Positions 20,303-29,305 of a stretch of DNA of 64,000 nucleotides are shown in pieces. The notes beneath the pieces were generated by a model. It did not search any database. It had not been told where the DNA came from and saw only the letters and a list, made by a program, of their open reading frames with translations. The stretch's first letter is position 1. Every line of letters begins with the position of its first letter. A program made the position numbers and the translations under genes. The stretch is from Ampelomyces quisqualis (taxonomy: Eukaryota; Ascomycota; Dothideomycetes; Pleosporales; Phaeosphaeriaceae): contig JAGTXZ010000024.1 in assembly GCA_018398575.1 (NCBI GenBank), positions 1-64,000 on the forward strand, read 5' to 3'.

Positions 20303-21571
20303 CTAGGACTTACCCGGCTCTCCTAGCCCCCCGTACCCTCCACTCCTCCGCCTTCCGCGCATCTGCTTCTCAATAACATTAACATCCCTAACCGCCTTCT
20401 GCAGCTCTGAGTCCGCAATCGACCCGCGCTGCATATCCCGCTGCGCCTTATCATACCGCACCCGATGCCGCGGATTTCCAATGTTAAGCGTACTGGACAC
20501 CACGGAGCCCTCATCCACAACTTGCTGGCGCAAGTGCGGCGGCCGCCACTCATCACGCATGTACGTGGAGTACGTATTCTTTGGGTGGTAGTTGTCTGCA
20601 CGTGAGGGGCTGCGTAGCGGCGCCGTGGGGACATAGTGCTCTGATTGTTGGGGGCCGGGGCGCTTGATGGGATAGTCTGTTGCGCGAGAGTATACGCTTG
20701 GTGATGGGGGACTATACGCGCGATTGATTACGGGATCGAGCTCGTAGTCCACTGTAGGTGGTGGCTCGTAGCGCGTTTGTGGGAGTGTGTAGTCCGTCTT
20801 CGGGGTTTGGGGGGCGGTCGTCTTGACGTCTGGCACGGTGAAGAACCGATCGCCTGTTGTGGGGGGGCGCTCTGCTGAGTGCTCGACTTGCTTACCCTTG
20901 GGCTTCACCATGCCTTTTGTACGCTCCCATAGGGATGGCTTGAGAAGGACAGATCCTGGACGGCTAAGGGCTGCCAACGCCTCTTCACGCGCAGCTTGTC
21001 GCTCTGCGTCAGCGTTGCCTAGCTCAAGATCTTCGTATGCCCCGTTAGGCGCAAGTTCAGACCGAGAAGACGAGCCTTGGGAGTTCAGCGACTCGCGCGA
21101 CTTGACCATATCCTTTGTGATGACCTTCAGGTCGCCCGTTCGCCACTTTTCCAGTTCCGTCTCGCACCTCGCGCAGTTGTGACACTTGCCGCGAAAACGC
21201 TGATAGAGGGCGTACATAAGCAAGCTTAGAAGTAGCCAAACCATCAAAATAACCGCCGCAAGTGAAAGGCCGGCCATGTGATCACTCCAGGGCTTATTTT
21301 CCGAGCCTATGATGGGGGTAGCGAACCCGGATGGAACAGGCGATATGCCTGTCACGTTTGGTATCATTGATACGGTCTCCGTTGACTGTAAGGGCGTCGT
21401 GGATTGAGGTGTAGTAGTAGGGATAAGGCTAGAGAGCAATCCAGCACTTGGTAGGAGTGTAGTTGAGGTGCTACCTAAGAGAGTTGAGGAAGCAATAAAT
21501 ACTGTTTCCGACACAGTTGGGTACACCGTCACGTAGTCGGTCGCGGTAACAAAGACAACACCTGCAGGCAT
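20303..21571 (-). CDS. Ser/Thr-rich single-pass membrane protein
   Basis: 422 residues, single exon, ATG at 21571. The N-terminal about 100 residues are Ser/Thr/Pro-rich (TTLLPSAGLL, TTTPQSTTPLQST), as in O-mannosylated ectodomains. One membrane helix follows (GLSLAAVILMVWLLLSLLMY), then a Cys motif (CHNCARC) just inside the membrane. The rest is a long, charged, probably disordered cytoplasmic tail with many Pro, Ser and Tyr. The architecture recalls fungal cell-wall stress sensors, but no WSC domain is present and orthology to Wsc or Mid2 cannot be claimed. Confidence 0.6.
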   Translation of the reverse strand: MPAGVVFVTATDYVTVYPTVSETVFIASSTLLGSTSTTLLPSAGLLSSLIPTTTPQSTTPLQSTETVSMIPNVTGISPVPSGFATPIIGSENKPWSDHMAGLSLAAVILMVWLLLSLLMYALYQRFRGKCHNCARCETELEKWRTGDLKVITKDMVKSRESLNSQGSSSRSELAPNGAYEDLELGNADAERQAAREEALAALSRPGSVLLKPSLWERTKGMVKPKGKQVEHSAERPPTTGDRFFTVPDVKTTAPQTPKTDYTLPQTRYEPPPTVDYELDPVINRAYSPPSPSVYSRATDYPIKRPGPQQSEHYVPTAPLRSPSRADNYHPKNTYSTYMRDEWRPPHLRQQVVDEGSVVSSTLNIGNPRHRVRYDKAQRDMQRGSIADSELQKAVRDVNVIEKQMRGRRRSGGYGGLGEPGKS

Positions 21572-22015
21572 GTTTGTTCACTTCGTATTTGTCAAGAGGC
21601 TCAAGATGAACTGAATTGTGTTGAATGCTCTTTGTGTGGACTGGAATGTTTGCTTACGGGTAGGATTGGGAGGATTTTGATATACTCAGGTCCTTGTCAT
21701 ACTGTACATGGACATGGCACATTGTTCATGTACTGTACAGTGCACAACGCATTGGTGATACGCTGCTTGATTGCTAGAGTGCACATATAGCCTTGACATA
21801 GAGTCACTACAAAGTGTCGAAAGATGGTAGCACTTCCGCACACCGCGAGCAAACGGCAATGCCTGGAACAAGAAACAAAGTCATGAAATTGAGACCGCGG
21901 CAGAATCGGTACATCATCAAAAGTACTAACATTTCTCAAGGTACAGCTCATTATTCATTATGGCAAACACACTATCAAAAGCAACCAAATTTAGTGATTA
22001 AGGAAACAGCAAGAC

Positions 22016-22711
22016 CTACACCGTTTCACCGTCGCCTACAACAAAAATTCCCGCATCCTTGCCCTCCACGGAGGATCGCCGACCATAGTAGACCGCCAAT
22101 GGCATCTGAGCCATCGGCAAACTTACCGGAACCGCAACGCCAATCGAAGCCACGGAGCCCACAGTGTCCCGCGTCTGACGGCTATCAAGAAGCTGCAAGC
22201 CCACATCACACTCAGCCTCCATACTCGGCCGAAGATCTGGATCAAAAGCAGGAAAAGGCTCTGAGCCCAATGCTCGAAGACGACTCGATCCAGACAATGC
22301 ATCTGCCGAGGATACCTGGGTAGTGTTACTAGGCGAACGCAGATGCGCTGCGACACCTGTACCCACGAGGTTTGCTTCCAGATCGACCGCCCTCTCTTGC
22401 TCGCGTTGTATATGCGGCGATCGCGTATATGCGTTCACGATGCGCGGTGTGACTGGCTGACGAACGATGGGGCGAGTTGAGCGATACCAGGATCTTTGAT
22501 CAGCTATGGCTTTGTCTCGCGCGGCTTTTGCGGCACGGAAACTGCGAAACCATGGGAGAATGAGGAATTTGATGAGGAGGAGTACGACGACTAAACCTAC
22601 GATGCTGACGCTGACACCTACGATGAGGCTGCCGGCATCGGTTGTGGTGGCTGGGTTGATGTTGGTGGGGTCGCGTGGATGAAGAGAGTAGGTGCATTGG
22701 AGATGGGGCAT
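22016..22711 (-). CDS. Single-pass membrane protein, unknown
   Basis: 231 residues, ATG at 22711. A short N-terminal segment (MPHLQCTYSLHPRDPTN) precedes a strong helix (LIVGVSVSIVGLVVVLLLIK) and a basic, positive-inside stretch (FRSFRAAKAARDKAIADQR). A polar tail follows with small hydrophobic blocks near its end (IGVAVPVSLPMAQMPLAVYY). No conserved domain recognised. The same short-ectodomain layout occurs at 16615-17040 and 36304-36723. Confidence 0.5.
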   Translation of the reverse strand: MPHLQCTYSLHPRDPTNINPATTTDAGSLIVGVSVSIVGLVVVLLLIKFLILPWFRSFRAAKAARDKAIADQRSWYRSTRPIVRQPVTPRIVNAYTRSPHIQREQERAVDLEANLVGTGVAAHLRSPSNTTQVSSADALSGSSRLRALGSEPFPAFDPDLRPSMEAECDVGLQLLDSRQTRDTVGSVASIGVAVPVSLPMAQMPLAVYYGRRSSVEGKDAGIFVVGDGETV

Positions 22712-22974
22712 GATGTATGTACGTCCGGCGAAAGATTTATGCTTAGTGTGCTTGATGGATTCTTGGTATCAAGTTCATAATGACAAACGAGGAGCATTGC
22801 AAATTATGCACATATATGTATGGACTTGAAGCATTGTGTAGACACAATACGTTCAAGCTAGAGTTGACAACACTGTGTGGTAAAACAATGCTGGCTCAAC
22901 ACAATTTCGCTTCCTCCAGTCTGCTTCATTTCTTGCGTGGTGCACCATCCTGCTTTGCAATTTTCATCATGCTC

Positions 22975-23868
22975 TCAGCTTTTGAAGAATTTCGCAATCG
23001 GTCGCAGGATGAATTCATCCCTCGTCGCCCTCAAAGCATCCGCATTTGTGTAGATGGCCCATGCCGTTAATACCACAATGAGCGGCAACACCAACATCCC
23101 GGCACAATACTTTGCCAAACTCCACCAAGCATTTTCTAGATACTCTCTCATTGTCTTCTCTTCCTTCGTCCTCGGGAACCTTTCCCGTGGAATCTTTTGA
23201 CCCAAAAACTCACACAACGGCTCCCAAGACGTGGATTCTGGGTCAATCTCCAGCAGGTTGTTTGGCAGTGCGAGCGAGCGCACTGTTGTGTAATGTGCCT
23301 TGAATGCAGCACGCGATTCAGAACCTCCGTAAGTGTTGTTGTTATGGACGCGGAAAATGGACTGTACGAAGCGCATTACAGGTGCCATTCCTGTGACATT
23401 GAAGTACCGCGCTAATTTGAAAAGGTCCCATGTACATAGGCACCAGATGCTGTCTTGCATACTGACCTCCCAGTCCTGATAATTTCGCGTCGTGAGAATG
23501 ACTTTTGCTTCGGGATACGCTTCGAGGAGTTCTTTTGCGAACACACAGCTTGGAATGTCCAAGACGGCATCGTACTTGTCGAGGAGCTTGTCGAACTCGG
23601 GTCTTCCGTAGGGCTTTAAGTTCCTGGACTTCTTGGGGTGGTCTGACGGAGACAAGAGCGTGGAGTTGATTGCTTCTTGCCAGAGTTCGAGTTCCTTGGG
23701 GTTCTGGAGGACTTCGCGCATTTGATGAGGAGTGTAGCCTAATTTGCGCAGCGCCATCGACATAGCACTCGTTCCAGTGCGACACATGCCTAGGACGAGG
23801 ACGCGCATTGGTTTTTGTCGCGTGCGCTCTTCGCGATCGATGAGCCGACCCGACAGTGGAAGCCCCAT
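22975..23868 (-). CDS. Sulfotransferase-family (Sulfotransfer_4-like) protein
   Basis: 297 residues from the ATG at 23868 (MGLPLSGRLIDREE). An upstream in-frame ATG at 24255 would add about 129 residues of poor quality, so I chose the internal one. The N-terminal P-loop-like motif LGMCRTGTSAM (about 26-36) fits the 5'-PSB loop that binds the PAPS phosphate in sulfotransferases. It is followed by family-typical KLGYTPHQMREVL, DIPSCVFAKEL and KVILTTRNYQDWEVSM. A C-terminal helix (AGMLVLPLIVVLTAWAIY) suggests a tail anchor. Fungal members are numerous and mostly uncharacterised, so a substrate cannot be given. Confidence 0.75.
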   Translation of the reverse strand: MGLPLSGRLIDREERTRQKPMRVLVLGMCRTGTSAMSMALRKLGYTPHQMREVLQNPKELELWQEAINSTLLSPSDHPKKSRNLKPYGRPEFDKLLDKYDAVLDIPSCVFAKELLEAYPEAKVILTTRNYQDWEVSMQDSIWCLCTWDLFKLARYFNVTGMAPVMRFVQSIFRVHNNNTYGGSESRAAFKAHYTTVRSLALPNNLLEIDPESTSWEPLCEFLGQKIPRERFPRTKEEKTMREYLENAWWSLAKYCAGMLVLPLIVVLTAWAIYTNADALRATRDEFILRPIAKFFKS

Positions 23869-24291
23869 GGTAACAATACTTGGGCTTATTTTGGGGTGTG
23901 GTGTCGAGTGATGAAGGAGGCCAGAGGTAAGAGATGAGGGCTGGATTAGGCTAATTGACGGCTCCACGGGATCAAAGCCGTCAAATACATGTCGTGGTCT
24001 GAGCCATCGATCTTTTCCTATCGCATGAAGTTGGTGAACGTGATAGGTATCATCAGCCTTGACATCCCGTATGCTGTTCGCAAGAACGCTAGAGACCCCG
24101 TTGACCTGGTCGAGCGCCATCTGCGACACATCTTTTGTGTCTACGACAGGTCCAAGAGTCTTCAATGAACGGATTTTCCCCGAGTTGTTGTCGGGTCTTG
24201 CGAAGCGGTTGGGATGCAAAAGGATCGAACAGGGGCTGAGATTTGCTTCGTACATCTTCGTGGAACCTTCGGAATTTATCTTGGTACCCTA

Positions 24292-25329
24292 TCATGATTT
24301 CCCCGCCTTCTTCAGCTCGCTTTCCCAGCTCGTTATGAAGTTGCTGGTCAGGTTACGCATCTCCATGGTATACACCGACTCCGGGTCCTCGAAACGCTTG
24401 AGCTCGTACGCTTTATTCGCCCAAATGGCCGCTGCTTGCCAGTCCTTGACTCTCGCATGGCAAATAGCGGCGATCCTATAGGCTTTGGCATAGTAATCCG
24501 CAAGCATTTCTTGGTGAACCATCTCAATAAGTTGGAGGCTGGATCTGGCGTTCTTGCGCGCTCGTTGTTTTGATTTCTGAGTCTTTGGAGGGGTAAGTGT
24601 CAATTGTGGCTCGAAGTCAGCAAAAGCTTTGCTCAGGGTGGTACGACGGTCATCGCTAAGCTCTTTCGCAGCGTGTGGCTGAGCGCAGGCTTCACAGGTA
24701 CACGCGAAGCCGTAGCGATGCAGATGCTTCTGACGTTGCTCCTGGGCTAGAAGCAAAGGGATGTAAGACACAAAGATTTCCTCGCCCGCCGTGATTTTGC
24801 GTGCTGCGTAGATGATGCGCTTGTTCAGTTTGTCGCTCCAGTAATAGCTCGCATTCGGCCGGCACGAATGGTTGATTCGCGCCATTTTGGGGAAAAGGCC
24901 AATTCCTGCCCCGGATTTGTATGAGTTTGTTCTGAAGATGATCCCTAATTTATCCATGGTGGCTTCCTCAGTCGTGGTGGCGTGATAGGTCAAAGACATT
25001 ATATCCTCTTGCTCGACGAGAGACAGAGCCTCGAACTCGGTGCGGACCAGCTTTGTGACGGCGGTCATGGGATAGCCAGTGGTCTTGACAGACTCGGGTG
25101 GCACAATCATCAGGGCTGGCGATTCGCGCATGACAAGGTCGCCAACGTCAAGATCGTGCGCTGCATACACGCCTAGGCCTTTTCCCTGACTATGCTCAAT
25201 AATGTATGGGTTTGGTGGGCCCTGGCAGACCTGGGATGTTGGTTGCCATGTAGGCCAGGCGCACGCTGCTGGATGCGCAAGGACGCAGGGCAACGCTAAC
25301 AGTAAGGTAGAGATTGTGCGCGGAATCAT
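24292..25329 (-). CDS. SET-domain protein with N-terminal signal peptide
   Basis: 345 residues, single exon, ATG at 25329. SET motifs are complete: GKGLGVYAAHDLDVGD (49-64), NHSCRPN (153-159, the pseudoknot that binds AdoMet), GEEIFVSY (182-189) and a post-SET CxCxxC (Cys210, Cys212, Cys215). The order resembles SMYD-like fungal SET proteins. The first 19 residues (MIPRTISTLLLALPCVLAH) look like a cleavable signal peptide, so the protein may enter the secretory route, unlike nuclear histone methyltransferases. A Lys/Arg-rich stretch (KTQKSKQRARKNAR) follows the SET domain, then a TPR-like helical C-terminus. Lysine methyltransferase activity is family-based; the target is unknown. Confidence 0.8.
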   Translation of the reverse strand: MIPRTISTLLLALPCVLAHPAACAWPTWQPTSQVCQGPPNPYIIEHSQGKGLGVYAAHDLDVGDLVMRESPALMIVPPESVKTTGYPMTAVTKLVRTEFEALSLVEQEDIMSLTYHATTTEEATMDKLGIIFRTNSYKSGAGIGLFPKMARINHSCRPNASYYWSDKLNKRIIYAARKITAGEEIFVSYIPLLLAQEQRQKHLHRYGFACTCEACAQPHAAKELSDDRRTTLSKAFADFEPQLTLTPPKTQKSKQRARKNARSSLQLIEMVHQEMLADYYAKAYRIAAICHARVKDWQAAAIWANKAYELKRFEDPESVYTMEMRNLTSNFITSWESELKKAGKS

Positions 25330-26120
25330 GGTTAGCTGGGATGGATCTTGCTGGTGGAATATGTGGTGCCCGCTGACAAGACGAGGAGGCGGCGAGATGC
25401 TTATGAGGACGTGGTGGAAACCAGCACGCAGTGACTGAAACGCGTTTCAAGTCTGAACTGTCGCAGCATGGCTGTCCTGGCGCCAGCACGTCAAAACGCA
25501 AATTTGAGTTTGTAACCTTGATTGAACCAAGCCCAAGCCTCCAGTGTGCCAGGCAATGTATGGAGTTTGCACAGCCAGACTTTTGGGACAGTCCAAATAT
25601 CCAAGCCTTTTTCTTTCTCTGGAACCCTTTCTTTCGAAGCCGTGTCCTGGAAACTGGAGCACATCCTGCATCGGATGCCATGTTATCTGCTCTCTGAAGA
25701 GCACCCAGGGAATGTGTCGTTGGCTACTCCGTATGGTTCGCGCACGGCGCCCGCGGAATGCGCCCGCACTCCTCAACGAAGCAACAACAGCCATGCTTCG
25801 GCCAAATTCGACGGGAGGATGCATCTGAGAGAGAGATATAGCGCGTTCTGGGTCGTATTGGGGCACAACGCTGACAGCCAGATGGGCCATACCGAAGAAG
25901 CTCATGTTGATAAGTTTCCAAGGTCGTGTCGCCGCCAAGTTCGCCGCGGAAAGCTCCCCGCGCTGGCGGGGCAGGTGCTCCTCGATCGCGACTGCCGTCA
26001 TCGCTATATAAATCGAGTGAGGGAGCATTCCCGTGACGATGCAAGCGCTCCCTGTCTACTCCTGTATAAGCAATATCCGGTCACCGTGAGCCAGCTGGAC
26101 GCGTTGAAGACTCGATAAGC
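25330..26120. other. Divergent intergenic region
   Basis: About 790 bp between the SET gene and the TPP-enzyme locus. Overlapping open frames exist on both strands, but none shows domain or codon evidence strong enough to call. Confidence 0.4.
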
Positions 26121-27541
26121 ATGGTGTACGCCGACTCTGCACCACGTAGCCAACTGACACTGACCACGCGACAGCTACACAGCATCATTTGCCTTCTTCG
26201 AGGCATTGTGGGAATATGGCGTGTCTTACGTCTTCGTGAACCTCGGAAGCGACCATCCCTCCATCATCGAAGCCATCGTCAAGGGCCAGAATGAGAAGAA
26301 GGGCCAATTCCCCAAGATCATCACATGTCCCAACGAGGTTTGTTAAGCCCCTCTGGTAAGGTTGCCGGGCTGAACCTGCCAGATGGTCGCTCTCTCCATG
26401 GCGGACGGCTACGCGCGGTTGACTGGAAAACCTCAGTGCGTTGTCGTGCATGTCGACGTTGGAACACAAGGCCTTGGAGCGGCAGTACACAATGCATCCT
26501 GCGGTCGCGCACCGGTCTTGATCTTCGCCGGCCTGTCGCCCTTCACTATCGAGGGAGAGATGCGCGGAAGTCGAACAGAGTACATTCACTGGATACAAGA
26601 CGTGCCTGACCAGAAGCAGATCGTAGCTCAATACTGCCGATACACTGGCGAGATCAAGTCGGGCAGGAACGTGAAGGTACGTTTTAGACAAAGTGGCGTC
26701 ATCCACATGCTAATCAAAATCCAACCTCAATGCCATTCAACGGTACCGAGCAGACTCATACACTTCTCTTAGCCAGCTGAACGGATACCTCGAATCAAAC
26801 CTGAAAGGACGTATCTCCAGCCAGCTATTCTTGCAGCGCTGGTCAGCACTACAAGAGTCGCACAAGAAGAAGCTCGCGGACACTGCGAGCGAAGCCAAAA
26901 TTGATGATCAAGGGCACTTTGCAACTGCCTACCTCTGCTCACAGCTCAAGAAACTCTGTCCTAACGATACCATCTGGGCCGTCGAGGCAGTCACACAGAC
27001 TGGCTTCGTAGCCGATCAAATCCAAGCTACACTCCCCGGCTCCTGGATCAATTGCGGGGGCGGCGGTCTCGGCTGGAGTGGCGGCGGAGCACTCGGCATC
27101 AAGCTAGCCACTGAGACCGAAGGCAAGAAGCAATTCGTGTGTCAAATCGTCGGCGACGGCACATATCTCTTCTCCGTCCCCGGCTCCGTGTACTGGATCT
27201 CTCAACGTTACAAGATTCCCATCTTGACCATTGTGCTCAACAACAAGGGATGGAATGCGCCGAGAAGATCTATGTTGCTGGTTCATCCTGATGGTGAGGG
27301 GTCGAAAGTGAGCAATGAAGAGCTCAATATCAGTTTTGCGCCGACGCCGGATTACTCAGGTATCGCAAAGGCGGCGTCAGGTGGTGAGATTTGGGCGGCG
27401 CATGCGGGTACTGCGGAGGAGTTGGGCAAGTTACTGCCCGAGGCGATTCGAGCTGTGCTTGACGGGCGGTCTGCAGTGCTGGATGCGCATCTTGAAGGGC
27501 CGGAGGGTAAGTATGGTGGAGGGAAGGGAAGGTTGGGTTGA
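26121..27541 (+). pseudogene. TPP-dependent decarboxylase/ALS-like gene lacking its middle domain
   Basis: Exons 26121-26145, 26183-26337 and 26383-26676 give a typical N-terminal TPP-binding domain (NLGSDHPSIIEAIVKG, then MVALSMADGYARLTGKPQ and NASCGRAPVLIFAGLSPF). A C-terminal TPP domain follows at 26741-27541 (WINCGGGGLGWSGGGALGI, cofactor motif GDGTYLFSVPGSVYW...NNKGWN). About 180-200 residues of the central domain expected in this acetolactate-synthase-like family (about 600 residues) are absent; the break lies between NVK (26676) and RYRADS (26741). A normal-looking donor follows NVK, but its original acceptor and exon are gone. Splicing 26677-26776 would restore the frame and make a 412-residue protein without the middle domain, so a short product is possible. 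Loss of the dimer/cofactor-supporting middle domain makes activity unlikely. Confidence 0.75.
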
Positions 27542-27878
27542 GTGTATATTCAGTAAGGCTATAAAAGACCTGTGGCAGTCGTCCTCGTAGAGACGCAGTT
27601 GACTTCCGAGCACTGTGAATCACTGCATGGCTCTTCTTTTGCGGCACTCATACCTCACTCAGCAACAACATCTGTGTCATTCCTGGACATGAGTCAAATC
27701 AGGTTGTGACTTGCGTGTCTACCATGCGTCACAGCAAGATTTAAAAACCCGACAACCTCCAATACTTCATCAACGGCACACCAACCATTCTGCAAGGCCT
27801 ACAATTCATCCACAAATTCAATTCCACACACTGAACCGCTACAAACGCTCGCAGATAACATCTCCCCCATCGGAAAAT

Positions 27879-28151
27879 ATGTGCATCGACCAATTGATAG
27901 TCAAATTCAAAGAATGCAACCATGAAGATAGTCGCACCACACTCCCGCACCAATGTCGAGGTGTAAGTTTTGGTGGCAGCGGCCGGTGTGAGAATGCCGA
28001 GCCCCACACTCCTGATTGGAATATAATACGGAAACCTTTTATCCGTTATTTGGACGGATGTTGCGATGAGTGCGCGGCGAAACGGAAGGACGAGGCAGAG
28101 AAGAACGAGAAGAAAGATGGAATGAGTGGCGGGGGTGAAGTAGAGGTGTAG
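27879..28151 (+). CDS. Small Cys-containing protein, unknown
   Basis: 90 residues from the ATG at 27879 (MCIDQLIVKFKECNHEDSR); the frame is open upstream to 27711 but that part is low quality. Six Cys and two His are spread as C2, C13-x-H15, C29, C39, then CCDEC near residues 65-69, suggesting a small metal-binding or disulfide module. The tail is Lys/Glu-rich (KRKDEAEKNEKK). There is no signal peptide, so it is probably intracellular. I recall no characterised family. It lies between two decayed genes and could itself be drifting, but it has no internal stop. Confidence 0.55.
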   Translation: MCIDQLIVKFKECNHEDSRTTLPHQCRGVSFGGSGRCENAEPHTPDWNIIRKPFIRYLDGCCDECAAKRKDEAEKNEKKDGMSGGGEVEV

Positions 28152-29297
28152 GGATGATAGAGCGGATAGAATCGGACGGATTGGAGGGTACCAAGGGTCA
28201 GATGTGATTTAGTTCCAATGAAATGGAGTCGTGGCTTGAAATGCTTGAGCATGTGCTTGATTTTCCAGTGACCTTTTCGTGGATCCGAGTAACACTTACC
28301 TTGTTCTCTTTCCGTTTTGTATCCTGTGCCGTACAAGCTGTGTCCATATCTGACCACGATATTTCCGATGTTGAGTTCGTCGCGAGCTCAAGTTGGTCCG
28401 ATTGGTATTCGCGCTGTACAGCAAATGTGGACATGGTATTTGTCAAGATACAGTTGACTAACTATGGAGTGAACCGTGTATCACGCAACTCTTTGACTTG
28501 CCCCTGCCTTCTCTACACCACGAAATTTGTGAAATACATGCCACAATATACTGGGTAGAAGAAGTGACTCTTTTATGCGAGCAAGGTGTTCTCGTTCCTG
28601 GATCTTAATCGCGACGGGGCAATAAGGTGCAAATCTTCCGCAAGAAGTTTTGTGCATAAACTTGGTAAAGGTACGGTTGCCTTGAATGTCCCTCAAGCCT
28701 CCATAGCACTAGCCTAAGCTGCCATCTTCGCCGCCGCAATGAAGGCATTCGGCTCATCAACCTCACAAGTCCTTCCAGGTGGAGGAAGCGTGCCGTCAAG
28801 CATATATTGTGTCTCGTATTTCGACAGGCAAGCTGATTGAAAAGAATTTTTTCTGCGATCGTTGTGCGGCTGGCAATCAGACTTGCTGACAATCAAGTCA
28901 AGCTACCCCTCTCGAGCCCCACTTGCTTGAGTGTTGGCAAGGCTGCGGGCAATAGTGTGAGTGGACCGGCCATGCCGTTGATGTAAAAGATCGGGACTTT
29001 TTTGCCATTCAGCTTTGGTATGCCAGGTGGTCATTAACTCGGGAGAGATCTCAGTCGTATTGCTTGGGCTCACCGTCAAACGGCTGACTCTCGGGCAGAG
29101 ACACGTCGAGCTGGCCACGAAATATGTGCCAGGAGAGCGATAGCCTGGATCTCTTCGTGTGCACCGCTCTGAAGCCGTACCAGAGTCCTGCCCAACGCTG
29201 GGATGAAGATTAGTGAAATGATGTACGAAGCAGAAAAGAACTGTGTTACAACTGCTTGCCACGTAAACACGTGCGGCGTGACCCCTTTACCAGCTTC

Positions 29298-29305
29298 GGC
29301 TAAAT
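29298..29305 (+). repeat. Left 8-bp target-site duplication
   Basis: GGCTAAAT immediately outside the left terminal repeat; identical to 32327-32334. Confidence 0.9.

Noticed and set aside
25447..26118. Overlapping open frames of about 190 codons on both strands between the SET and TPP genes
   Set aside because: Mutually overlapping, no recognised domain, no splice support.
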